From Myxococcales bacterium (GTDB lineage: Bacteria; Myxococcota_A; UBA9042): a stretch of DNA of 33,907 nt. Shown here piece by piece: positions 8,417-16,274 of this stretch (position 1 is its first letter; every line of letters starts with the position of its first letter). Below the pieces are notes generated by a model that saw only the letters and a list, made by a program, of their open reading frames with translations, did no database searches and was not told where the DNA came from. Location of the stretch: the NCBI GenBank assembly GCA_947499075.1, contig CANMNA010000021.1, positions 1 to 33,907 of the forward strand, written 5' to 3'. A program made the translations under genes and the position numbers.

Positions 8417-9706
8417 TCATCCCCCGTCCGAGAACCGCTCAATCCGCGCTCCCAACGCCTGCAGTTTCTGGTCCATCCGCTCGTAACCGCGGTCAATCTG
8501 CCGTACGTTGTGGATCGTCGTGACCCCTTTGGCACACAGCGCCGCAATCATCAGCGCCATGCCCGCCCGCACGTCCGGGCTCTGCACCCGCTGGCCCACC
8601 AATTGATTGGGGCCGACCACCACCACGCGGTGCGGATCGCACAAGATGATGTGCGCGCCCATACCGATCAGGTGGTCGACAAAGAACATCCGGCCCTCGA
8701 ACATTTTCTCGAAAAACAGCACCGTGCCGTTGCTCTGGGTCGCCACGGTAATCGCAATCGACATCAGGTCGGTCGGAAATTGCGGCCAAATCGCGTCATC
8801 GACCTTGGGGATGCCGCCGCCCATGTCGGTCCTGACCACCAGGCGCTGGCCGCCGGGCACCACGATGTCCTCGCCGTCGACCACGGTCTCCACGCCAATC
8901 CGGCGAAACACCAGGCGAATCATCCGCAAGTGGGCCGGCGCCGCCTGCTCGATGCGCAGCTCGCCGCCGGTCACTGCAGCCAAACCGATAAAGGAGCCAA
9001 CTTCTAAGTAATCGGGACCAATCGTGAAGTCGCAGCCACCCAGCGTGGGCACGCCTTCGATGACCAGCCGATTGGAGCCAATGCCGCTGATCTTGGCACC
9101 CATGCTCACCAGCATGTTGGCCAGACCCTGCACATGCGGCTCGCCTGCGCAGTTGCCCAAAACCGTGGTACCTTCGGCGACGGCCGCGGCCATCATCAAG
9201 TTTTCGGTGGCGGTCACCGACGCTTCGTCGAGCAACAGGTCGGCGCCGACCAGCCGCTTGGCCTGGAGGTGGTAGCCTTCGTCGCTGACGTCGAACGTCG
9301 CACCCAACGCCACAAAGCCGTCAAAGTGGGTGTCCAGCCGGCGCTTGCCGATCACGTCACCGCCTGGCGGAGGCAATTGCACTTCGCGGGCCCGACCCAG
9401 CAGCGCTCCGGCAAACAGAATCGACGCGCGCACATGGCGACCAAGCTCGCCGGGCACCGTGGTCGTTCGCAAGTTGGCGGCGTGGATGCGCACCGCGTGC
9501 GGACCCAGCCGCGTGACTTCGGCACCCAGGGCCTGCGCGACATCGAGCATCACACGGACATCAAGAATATCCGGCAAGTTACGCAGCGTGACTGGCTCCG
9601 CCGACAGCATCGCGGCCGCCACCACCGGCAGCGCCTCGTTCTTGTTGCCCGAGACACGCACCGAGCCTGTCAGCGGCACGCCGCCCTCAATTCGAAAGAA
9701 ACTCAT
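8417..9706 (-). CDS. murA: UDP-N-acetylglucosamine 1-carboxyvinyltransferase with Asp in place of the fosfomycin-target Cys
   Basis: It transfers enolpyruvate from PEP to UDP-GlcNAc, the first committed step of peptidoglycan synthesis, in the cytoplasm. At 429 aa it is close to the 419 of E. coli. The PEP-binding NKNEA motif is near residue 21, and the C-terminal signature (RGYERMDQKLQALGA) is intact. The active-site loop reads PPGGDVIGKRRLDTH. The residue equivalent to E. coli Cys115 is Asp117 (codon GAC, bases 9358-9356). In characterised MurAs, Asp here retains activity but blocks alkylation by fosfomycin, as in Mycobacterium and Chlamydia. The ATG overlaps the recF stop (ATGA at 9706-9703), so its translation is probably coupled to recF. 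Confidence 0.95.
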   Translation of the reverse strand: MSFFRIEGGVPLTGSVRVSGNKNEALPVVAAAMLSAEPVTLRNLPDILDVRVMLDVAQALGAEVTRLGPHAVRIHAANLRTTTVPGELGRHVRASILFAGALLGRAREVQLPPPGGDVIGKRRLDTHFDGFVALGATFDVSDEGYHLQAKRLVGADLLLDEASVTATENLMMAAAVAEGTTVLGNCAGEPHVQGLANMLVSMGAKISGIGSNRLVIEGVPTLGGCDFTIGPDYLEVGSFIGLAAVTGGELRIEQAAPAHLRMIRLVFRRIGVETVVDGEDIVVPGGQRLVVRTDMGGGIPKVDDAIWPQFPTDLMSIAITVATQSNGTVLFFEKMFEGRMFFVDHLIGMGAHIILCDPHRVVVVGPNQLVGQRVQSPDVRAGMALMIAALCAKGVTTIHNVRQIDRGYERMDQKLQALGARIERFSDGG

Positions 9707-10902
9707 GGGGTGTCCTTGTTCCTGCCCGCGGTAAAACCCAGGGTCGGCTGGCTGCCGCGCACCGTCATCGGCCCATCGCTCAACACCAGCCCCGGCCGCA
9801 CTTGCCCACCGACGACGTGGAAAATCTGCCGCGGCGCCGCCACGCGCACGTGCTCCGCGCTGGTGGTCGTCAGCACCACTTGGCCGCCCAGTTCATCGAG
9901 GTAGTGCATCAGCGCCGCGTTGCGCTTGGCGTCGAGTTCGCTCGACACGTCGTCCATCAGCAGCACGGGTGGCTCGCCATGCGCCCGCTCCAGACTCTTG
10001 ATCTCAGCGATCTTGCACGCCAAAACCAGCGCCCGACACTGACCTTGGCTGGCATGCAGGTGCGCGGGCACGTGGGCCACGCGCAGGTCGATGTCGTCGC
10101 GGTGCGGGCCGCCCGTGGTGTAGCCCACCCGCATGTCGCGCGGCCGCCGCTGCTGCTGAGCCTGGGTCAGGGCCGCCTCGGCATCCTCGCCCGGCACCTT
10201 GGGCCGGTAGTGCACGTCGGCGTGCAGGCCGGGCGCGGCGATTTTGTCAAAAACTTCGGCGACCAGCGGCGAAAATTGCTGCACGACGCTGGCGCGGCGC
10301 TGCATGACCAGCGCGCCATGTCTGGCCAACATCTGATCGTAGACATCGAGCATGGCCGGATCGGCCTTGGCCTTGCCCGAAACGTGCTGCTTGAGCAGCG
10401 CATTTTTGGCCTGCAGCACCTGGTCATAGCGGCGCAATTCGTCCAGGTGGGCTGGCAAGTGGTTGAACACGACTCGGTCGAGCCAGCGCCGGCGCGCCTC
10501 GGGCTCGGCGTGGGGCAGGCCCAAATCGCCGGGCGTGAACACGACCGCTGTCAGCTGACCCAAGAAAGCCTGAGCGCTGGTGACGACTTTGCCGTCGACC
10601 AGCATCCGCCGGCCCTTGGTGCCGAGCTCAATGCCCAGCTGGCAGCCCAAGCCTTTGCAGGTCACTTGCCCGGCGATGGTGGCTTGGGTCTGGCCGAACG
10701 CGATGCACTGCGCGAGCTTGGCAGTGCGAAAGCTCTTTAGGCCCGCGAGGATCGCCATGGCCTCGAGCAAGTTGGTCTTGCCTTGGCCGTTGTCGCCGAC
10801 CAGCAGGTTGAAGCGGGCGTGGGGCGTCCACTGCAGCGCGCTGACATCGTCTTCGCCGCGCAGGTTGCGCAGCCCGGTAATCGTCAGTCGATCCAGCCGC
10901 AC
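9703..10902 (-). CDS. recF: DNA replication and repair ATPase RecF
   Basis: RecF is an SMC/ABC-like ATPase that binds gapped DNA and helps load RecA with RecO and RecR. The predicted product is 399 aa. Its N-terminus, RLDRLTITGLRNLR, matches the family's usual beginning and is followed by Walker A GDNGQGKTN. Near the C-terminus are a Walker B region (VLLMDDVSSELD) and the D-loop. The reading frame extends upstream into dnaN, but the conserved N-terminus fixes the start at a GTG at 10902, two bases after the dnaN stop. No clear Shine-Dalgarno is seen, so coupling to dnaN is likely. The gene ends in an ATGA overlap with murA. Confidence 0.93.
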   Translation of the reverse strand: MRLDRLTITGLRNLRGEDDVSALQWTPHARFNLLVGDNGQGKTNLLEAMAILAGLKSFRTAKLAQCIAFGQTQATIAGQVTCKGLGCQLGIELGTKGRRMLVDGKVVTSAQAFLGQLTAVVFTPGDLGLPHAEPEARRRWLDRVVFNHLPAHLDELRRYDQVLQAKNALLKQHVSGKAKADPAMLDVYDQMLARHGALVMQRRASVVQQFSPLVAEVFDKIAAPGLHADVHYRPKVPGEDAEAALTQAQQQRRPRDMRVGYTTGGPHRDDIDLRVAHVPAHLHASQGQCRALVLACKIAEIKSLERAHGEPPVLLMDDVSSELDAKRNAALMHYLDELGGQVVLTTTSAEHVRVAAPRQIFHVVGGQVRPGLVLSDGPMTVRGSQPTLGFTAGRNKDTP

Positions 10903-10904
10903 GG

Positions 10905-12038
10905 CTACAAGCGCATCGGCATGATCACAAACGTCGCGCCGGGCTCTTCGTCGCTGTGCAGCAGGCAGGGCGAGATCTGATCGCGCATCTCCAGCGTGAT
11001 GTTTTCTGTCGGCAAGACATTGCACACATCGAGCAAGAACTTGGGGTTAAAGCCAAATCGCATTGGCGCACCCGACCAAGTGTCGATCTCGAATTCCTCG
11101 TGGGCATCGCCGTAGTCGGGAAAAGTCATCTCCAGCGACAGCCGCCCTTGCTCAAACTCCATGCGCAGGATCGGATCGCTGCGGGTGCCGCCCAAGGTGC
11201 TGACCCGGCGGATGGCACCGGCCAACGTGTCTTTGGGCAGCGTGACCGCCACATCGCCGCGATCGGGGATGACCTTGTTGTAGTCGGGGAAGTTGGCCTC
11301 GATCTGGCGCACTTGCAGGCGGGTGCGGTCGCTGGCGAAAATCAGGTTGCGGCCCACGAACTCGACCCGCAGCGAAGGATCGCTGCCCTCGATCAGGCGC
11401 TGCAATTCTTGCGCGCCGCGGCGGTGGACGATGCACGAGGCCCGGCCGCCGTCATAGTCGGGTGCGGTAATGGTGCGCTCGCACTTGGACAAGCGGTGGC
11501 CATCGGTCGAGACCATGCGCAGCCGCACTTGGCCGCCAGCCTCGGGCTCGATCTCAAACAGTACGCCAGTAATTGCCGGCCGGCCGTCGTCGGTCGAGAC
11601 CGAAAACAGGGTGCGCTTGAGCATGGAGTCGATGTGGGCCTTGTCGGTGACCAGCACCTTGCCGCCGGCTGCGTCCAGGTTCTGCGCCGGAAATTCCTCT
11701 GGGCCCAAGCCATTGAGGTGATAGTAGGACCGGCCGGCCTCGACGCGCAGTCGGTAGTTGGCGTCGGCCGACAGCGTGATCGTGGCGCCATCGGGCATGG
11801 CCCGCACAATCTGGAACAGGCCCTTGGCGCTGACCAGGGCCGCACCAGACTCCACGACGTCGGCAGAGACTTCGGCCACCACGGTAATTTCGTAGTCAGT
11901 GGCGGACAATTTCAAGGTGTCGTCCTCAGCGGACAGGTGGACGCAGCCCGTCACGCCGGTGGCCGCCCGTTGGTCAGCGGCGTTGTAGGCGCGGTACAAC
12001 GGCACCATCAAAGCGGCTTTATCGATGCGGACTTTCAT
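10905..12038 (-). CDS. dnaN: DNA polymerase III sliding clamp (beta subunit)
   Basis: The beta clamp encircles DNA and tethers the replicative polymerase and repair proteins. The 377-aa product is close to the E. coli length of 366. It has three clamp-fold segments and a C-terminus ending FVIMPMRL, typical of the family. The frame extends upstream to 12158, but the ATG at 12038 gives the expected N-terminus (MKVRIDKAALMVPLYRA) and follows an AGGAG at a good distance (GCAGGAGTTGCAATG). The next gene is recF, as in many bacteria. The usual upstream partner dnaA is absent; a divergent metallohydrolase gene occupies that side. Confidence 0.95.
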   Translation of the reverse strand: MKVRIDKAALMVPLYRAYNAADQRAATGVTGCVHLSAEDDTLKLSATDYEITVVAEVSADVVESGAALVSAKGLFQIVRAMPDGATITLSADANYRLRVEAGRSYYHLNGLGPEEFPAQNLDAAGGKVLVTDKAHIDSMLKRTLFSVSTDDGRPAITGVLFEIEPEAGGQVRLRMVSTDGHRLSKCERTITAPDYDGGRASCIVHRRGAQELQRLIEGSDPSLRVEFVGRNLIFASDRTRLQVRQIEANFPDYNKVIPDRGDVAVTLPKDTLAGAIRRVSTLGGTRSDPILRMEFEQGRLSLEMTFPDYGDAHEEFEIDTWSGAPMRFGFNPKFLLDVCNVLPTENITLEMRDQISPCLLHSDEEPGATFVIMPMRL

Positions 12039-12379
12039 TGCAACTCCTGCGGGCAACTGCCGGGCTAGACGCGCGGCCAAAGGGGGCGCTTTTGTACCGC
12101 AGTTGGGGTCAAACGCCAAGTGCGCCGCCGACAACGCGGTCTGTTCCCAGGTGGGCAACTTGCCGTATCAGCATTTGGCAACACCCATGACGCAGGTGAC
12201 CTTGACCCACCTAGCCAACTTTCTTGCAGGCAACCGCTCACAGCGCTACAGTCGCGTCTGGTGTCGGCTTGCATCAACCGACTATCCCGTCCACTAGCGC
12301 CAGTTTCCGATTGGATTGCGGGCAGTTTCTCCAAGCGACCCTACATTTGGCGCCTCGTCGCGCCCCCAAAGGTGTTGGT
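12039..12379. other. Divergent intergenic region upstream of dnaN and the metallohydrolase pair
   Basis: It separates dnaN (minus) from the gene at 12380 (plus) and must hold promoters for both directions. I see no DnaA boxes (TTATCCACA-like) or AT-rich unwinding element. A TTGACC at about 12203 could be a plus-strand -35 element, but no convincing -10 follows at the right spacing. The only assignable sites are ribosome-binding sites: AGGAG for dnaN, and AAAGG (12368-12372) seven bases before the GTG at 12380. Confidence 0.5.
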
Positions 12380-13324
12380 GTGCAAGCTGTGTTTTGGGGA
12401 GTTCGCGGAAGCTACCCGACGCCGGGGCCGGACACGGTCCGCTACGGCGGCAACACTGCCTGCGTCGAGCTCACCAGCGCCAGCGGGGAGCGGGTCATCA
12501 TCGATGCCGGTACTGGCTTGGCCCGTCTGGGCGACTACTTGGCTGAGCAGGGCGAGCTCCACCAACCGTTGGACCTGCTGCTGTCGCACCTGCACTGGGA
12601 CCATATCCAAGGCTTGCCGTTTTTCGCGCCCTGTCACCATCCAGACGCCAACTTGTCGATCCACGCACTGCGACCTGACGCGGTCAAACTTTCTGATATT
12701 GTTCGGGGTGTCGCCCGTCACGAGTTTTTTCCGGTGGCGCTCGATGACATGGCCGCCAGCTTCCACTTCCACGAAGTGCATCCCGGCCGAGCCTTTGGGG
12801 CGCGTTCCTTTGACGTGCGGCCCTTCCGGCTCAACCACCCGTTTGGCGCCGTCGGCTACCGGGTGATAGCCGATGGCACCAGTTGCGCCTACGTATGTGA
12901 CACCGCGCCGTTTGACTTGTTGCTGCACAAGAAGCATTTCCTCAAGGGTCCTGAGCCCTTGTCCGCCGCGGATCGCCGCTCGCTGCAACGCCGCAAGGCT
13001 TCGCTGCTCCACGCGATCGCGGGATGCGATACGGTCATCTACGACACCCACTATACCCAAGACGAGTACGCCCGGTTTCCGCACTATGGCCACAGCACGC
13101 CTGATCACGCGCTCGACATGTGCGCGGGTCAAGGGATTCGCCGGGTCGTGCTGTTTCACCATGCGCCCAACCACAACGACACACAGATGGACGAGATCGA
13201 CGCGCACTACCGGGCCAAAGGCGATCTGCTGGGGCTCGAAGTGGTGACAGCGCGCGAAGGCATGGTGTTGCCGATGGGGCCGGGTCGCCGGGCACCGCAC
13301 ATGCGGCCTGGGACGGGGCCATGA
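12380..13324 (+). CDS. Metallo-beta-lactamase-fold hydrolase (paralogue 1)
   Basis: This is a cytoplasmic MBL-fold metallohydrolase of 314 aa; the substrate is unknown. It starts QAVFWGVRGSYPTPGPDT after the initiator Met, the usual beginning of a subgroup of MBL proteins with FWGVRGS.P.PG and RYGGNT motifs. The di-metal motif HxHxDH is SHLHWDH (His70, His72, Asp74, His75). Further probable ligand or catalytic positions are His in RLNHPFG, Asp in AYVCDTAPF, His in GHST and the terminal FHHAPNHND. The frame is open upstream to 12224, but the conserved N-terminus and an AAAGG seven bases before it support the GTG at 12380. It overlaps the next gene by ATGA (13321-13324). The motifs also resemble RNase Z-type MBL folds, but the RNA-binding exosite is not evident. 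Confidence 0.88.
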   Translation: MQAVFWGVRGSYPTPGPDTVRYGGNTACVELTSASGERVIIDAGTGLARLGDYLAEQGELHQPLDLLLSHLHWDHIQGLPFFAPCHHPDANLSIHALRPDAVKLSDIVRGVARHEFFPVALDDMAASFHFHEVHPGRAFGARSFDVRPFRLNHPFGAVGYRVIADGTSCAYVCDTAPFDLLLHKKHFLKGPEPLSAADRRSLQRRKASLLHAIAGCDTVIYDTHYTQDEYARFPHYGHSTPDHALDMCAGQGIRRVVLFHHAPNHNDTQMDEIDAHYRAKGDLLGLEVVTAREGMVLPMGPGRRAPHMRPGTGP

Positions 13325-14148
13325 AAGTCCGCTTCTGGGGTGTGCGCGGCTTCTACCCGGCCGCGGGCGCGTCGTTTGTGCGCTACGGCGGCAACACGGC
13401 GGCGCTAGAGATCGTCAACGATCAAGGCGATCGCCTCGCCATCGACTTTGGCACGGGCGCGGTGCCGTTGGGCCGGGCGCTGCTGGGCGCGGGCTTTGGC
13501 GCGGGCAAGGGCGCCTTGTCGGTGCTGCTGTCGCACACCCACCTCGATCACACTGCGGCGCTGCCTTTCTTTGTCCCCGTTTTTATCCCTGGCAACAAGA
13601 TCGACATTTTTGGTGCCACTTCAGACGGCAAGCTACAAGGGGTGCTGGAGTCGCTGTTTGATCCCCACGTTTGCCCGATCAACAGCTTGCGCAATCTGGG
13701 CGCGACCGTGTCGGTGCACAACGTAGCCGACGGACCAGTTGCCGTCCCCGGCTTTTCTGTCCGCGCGCTGCTGGTGCCCCACGGCAAGGCCACCGGCGTC
13801 GCCTGGCGCATTGAGGCCGATGGCAGAAGCCTCGCCGTCATCACGGCGATCGATCACCCGCCTCAAGGTCCGCTGCCCACTGCCGTCGCGTTGGCACAAG
13901 GTGTCGACATGCTGATGCAGGACGCCGCGTGGCCGTCGAGCCCTGCCCACCTCGTGCAGCGTTGGGGCGGCGCGAGCCTGGGCTATGCCATCTCGGTGGC
14001 AGAGCTTGCGGGCGCCCAGCAGCTGGTGCTGACCCACCACGCACCCAACCACAGCGACGGCGATATCGATGCCATGCTGGCCGATGCCCGCCGCCGCACA
14101 ACATTGCCGGTGCGCGCCGCGACCGAAGGGGAAACGCTTGAAGTCTAG
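13321..14148 (+). CDS. Metallo-beta-lactamase-fold protein (paralogue 2, altered active site)
   Basis: This 275-aa paralogue of the preceding protein starts KVRFWGVRGFYPAAGASF after the initiator Met, with RYGGNT close behind. HxHxDH is kept as SHTHLDH (His72, His74, Asp76, His77), and the C-terminal LTHHAPNHSDGD is kept. By eye alignment, the bridging Asp segment of paralogue 1 (AYVCDTAP) reads AVITAIDHP with the Asp displaced, and GHST has become GGAS, losing its His. It may bind metal differently, act on another substrate, or form a complex with paralogue 1. The ATG lies inside the ATGA overlap with the upstream gene, so the two are probably made together. Confidence 0.85.
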   Translation: MKVRFWGVRGFYPAAGASFVRYGGNTAALEIVNDQGDRLAIDFGTGAVPLGRALLGAGFGAGKGALSVLLSHTHLDHTAALPFFVPVFIPGNKIDIFGATSDGKLQGVLESLFDPHVCPINSLRNLGATVSVHNVADGPVAVPGFSVRALLVPHGKATGVAWRIEADGRSLAVITAIDHPPQGPLPTAVALAQGVDMLMQDAAWPSSPAHLVQRWGGASLGYAISVAELAGAQQLVLTHHAPNHSDGDIDAMLADARRRTTLPVRAATEGETLEV

Positions 14149-14518
14149 GACGAAGTTGTTGTATAGCGCGGCCTTGGTTCTCTGCGCGGCCCAACTGGCG
14201 TGCGAGTCGTTGACGCCCAACGTGTGCGACACTTCGGTCGCCGCCGGCTTGGAGATTACAGTGACCCAGGGCGAAAATGGCCCTCCGCTGTGTGATGCGG
14301 AGGTCACCATCAGCGATGGGGTCACCAGCGAAAAGGTCTCGGCTCTGGGATCGCCTTGCGTGTACACCGGCGCTTACGAGAAGCCCGGGACCTACACCAT
14401 TTCTGCGGCCAAGTCTGGCATGACCACCGAGACCAAAGCCGGCGTCGTGGTCGAAAAAGGCAAGTGCCACGTCATCGGCCAGCAGTTGACGATCGCGATC
14501 AAGCTCAAACAGCCCTAG
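14138..14518 (+). CDS. Small secreted protein with one carboxypeptidase-regulatory-like beta-sandwich
   Basis: The likely start is the TTG at 14138, preceded by AAGGGG at a suitable distance; it overlaps the end of the upstream metallohydrolase gene by 11 nt. The 126-aa product begins KSRTKLLYSAALVLCAAQLA after the initiator, then C: a basic N-region, a hydrophobic core and a Cys at a lipoprotein-like position. The lipobox (QLAC) is not canonical, so lipidation is uncertain. The remainder (about residues 35-125) reads like a single CarboxypepD_reg/Ig-like fold: GPPLCDAEVTISDG, then YTGAYEKPGTYTISAAKSG. I cannot assign a function. The overlap suggests co-expression with the two metallohydrolases. 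Confidence 0.75.
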   Translation: MKSRTKLLYSAALVLCAAQLACESLTPNVCDTSVAAGLEITVTQGENGPPLCDAEVTISDGVTSEKVSALGSPCVYTGAYEKPGTYTISAAKSGMTTETKAGVVVEKGKCHVIGQQLTIAIKLKQP

Positions 14519-14765
14519 CAGCGACTGTTAGAGGGTGAATTCGAAAAGGCGGCCTGCGCGGGGCGCGCGAAGACCGAAGACCTTCACATTTTCAACGTCA
14601 GAATAAATTCTGCAGCTACAGGTAACGGTGTCGGCCTACGCCGACACCCGGCCGGGCGCCCGCGCAGGCGGGTGCCGTCACCTGGAGCCGCGCAATTCAT
14701 TGCGACGGCGTCCCCGCAATGGTCCCCGCTGCGGTTTGCCAGTGGACTCAATTGGCTACACCCTC
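14519..14765. other. Convergent intergenic region with tandem hairpins
   Basis: It lies between the convergent genes ending at 14518 (plus) and 14766 (minus). It contains GGTGTCGGC-CTAC-GCCGACACC (14627-14648, perfect 9-bp stem). Directly after it comes GGCGCCCGC-GCAG-GCGGGTGCC (14655-14676, 9-bp stem with one G-T pair). Neither has a long U-tract. They may form a bidirectional transcription barrier, but could also be a structured RNA or repeat unit. No open frame here has gene-like features. Confidence 0.5.
14627..14676. terminator. Two adjacent strong hairpins, possible bidirectional terminator
   Basis: Two GC-rich stem-loops, each with a 9-bp stem and a 4-nt loop, sit six bases apart between convergent genes. 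Their position suits transcription termination in both directions. The lack of a T-run on either side argues against a classical intrinsic terminator, so the functional call is tentative. Confidence 0.4.
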
Positions 14766-16154
14766 TTATTCAGCTGCCTTGCGCGGCGCAATCTTCTTGC
14801 CCGCGGCTATCGCCTTGACGTAGTACGCGTGGCCAGCGCCCGCCGCGGCAACCGCTTTGGCCAGTTCTTGCTCGGCCACTGGGACAATGGTCTCCAGCGG
14901 CACCGCGCCCATAATCCGGCGACCATTGATGAAAAACGTCGGCGTGCCATCGACGCCAACCGTCTCGCCTTGGCGCAGGTCGGCCGCGATCAACGCGTCG
15001 AGACCAGCATCGCCGCGATCGGCCTGCCAGCGCTTGAGATCCAAGCCTGCGGTGGTCGCGCGCAACAGCAGCCAGTCCTCAAACTGTTCCACGGGCGGGG
15101 TCGGGCCCGCGGCCATCAGCGCGCTGTACAACGGCCACGTTTTGCCCTGACGGCCAGCCGCCAGCACCGCGCGGTGCAATGGCATCGCCAGCTTGTGAAA
15201 TGGCAGCGGATTGTGCTTGAGGACCATCCGCATTTTGGCGCCGTATTTGGCTGCAAGCTGTTCCAGCGTTGCGCCTAGGCGCACGCAAAATGGGCACTGC
15301 AGATCCGTAAACACCACCACCGTCAGCAACGTCTGCGCGGTGTTGTCGCGGATCGCGTCGCGCGCTGGGTCGACATCGACCCGCCACACTCCAGGGTCGT
15401 CCTTGGGCGCCGCCTCATCGGGTTCGTCGCTAGCTGCGGCCTGCGCGGGCGGCGGCGGGGTTTGCAGCATCAGCAGCCACTCGACCAGCGGGCCGCCCAC
15501 GCCGGGCGCGTGCTTGTCCCAGACCGCCCGCAGTTTGGCCGGATCTCCGCCACCGACCATGCCGGTCGCGTCCGCCAGCGCACTGGCAAACTCACGCTCG
15601 AACGCGTCGATTGGCTGGGCACCCGACAGCTTCTTGCCATTGAAAAAACAGGCTGGTGTCCCAGACACCCCCGCTGCAGCCAGCGCGTTTTGGTGCCGCA
15701 CCACCGCGAGTTGCTGGGCTGGGTCCTCGCGGTCGCGGCCAAAGCGCGCCAGATCCAAACCCAACTGCTCGGCAATCTTGCTATAGCCCTCGTCGCCGAG
15801 CTGGGTCTGCGCTGCGAAAAGCGCGTCGTGAAATGGCCAAAACTGGCCTTGGGCGTGGGCGGCCTGCGCCGCGAGCGCCGCGGGCACGGCATTGGCGTGA
15901 AAGGCCAGCGGAAAATGGCCAAATGCCAGCCGGATCTGGCCGGGGTGGCGGCGCACAAGCTCGCGCAAGGTCGGGCCGATCCGCGCACAAAACGGACACT
16001 GGAATTCGCTCGCCACCAAAATCGTGACCGGCGCATCGGCCGGACCCTGCACCGGCACGTCGCTGGGCCAGGGGAGTGCCACCGCCGCCGTTGCGGTCAT
16101 CGCTATCGTCAGCGCTATAGCGCCGATATGGGTCACATGGAAAAGCCACCGCAT
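14766..16154 (-). CDS. Secreted tandem DsbA-like thiol oxidoreductase (two thioredoxin-fold domains)
   Basis: This 462-aa exported protein has a cleavable-looking signal (basic N-end, hydrophobic stretch, TATAAVA before LPWP) and two DsbA/thioredoxin_4-type domains. Domain 1 (about residues 35-195) has C53-P-F-C56 and cis-Pro loop SGTPACFF (Pro167). Domain 2 (about 265-450) has C287-P-F-C290 and DGTPTFFI (Pro405). A Pro/Ala/Asp-rich linker (about 232-258) joins them. Both CxxC pairs are intact, so both domains could do dithiol-disulfide exchange on envelope proteins. Single-domain DsbA is about 200 aa, so this is a natural duplication or fusion. GAGGAG precedes the ATG at 16154. It follows the DoxX-like gene by 120 bp in the gshB direction and is probably the last gene of that operon. 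Confidence 0.92.
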   Translation of the reverse strand: MRWLFHVTHIGAIALTIAMTATAAVALPWPSDVPVQGPADAPVTILVASEFQCPFCARIGPTLRELVRRHPGQIRLAFGHFPLAFHANAVPAALAAQAAHAQGQFWPFHDALFAAQTQLGDEGYSKIAEQLGLDLARFGRDREDPAQQLAVVRHQNALAAAGVSGTPACFFNGKKLSGAQPIDAFEREFASALADATGMVGGGDPAKLRAVWDKHAPGVGGPLVEWLLMLQTPPPPAQAAASDEPDEAAPKDDPGVWRVDVDPARDAIRDNTAQTLLTVVVFTDLQCPFCVRLGATLEQLAAKYGAKMRMVLKHNPLPFHKLAMPLHRAVLAAGRQGKTWPLYSALMAAGPTPPVEQFEDWLLLRATTAGLDLKRWQADRGDAGLDALIAADLRQGETVGVDGTPTFFINGRRIMGAVPLETIVPVAEQELAKAVAAAGAGHAYYVKAIAAGKKIAPRKAAE

Positions 16155-16274
16155 CGGGTCTCCTCGTCGGCGGTCGTGCGCCGGTGCCTGTCCTGAGTCT
16201 GACGCGGGCGTGCCGGCCACGCGAGCCTACCCGCGCTGCATGGCCCAAGCCACTCCAACCACGCGGGCCGCCGA

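Noticed and set aside
12039..12379. Possible replication origin next to dnaN
   Set aside because: No DnaA-box cluster and no AT-rich stretch; dnaA is also absent from the flank.
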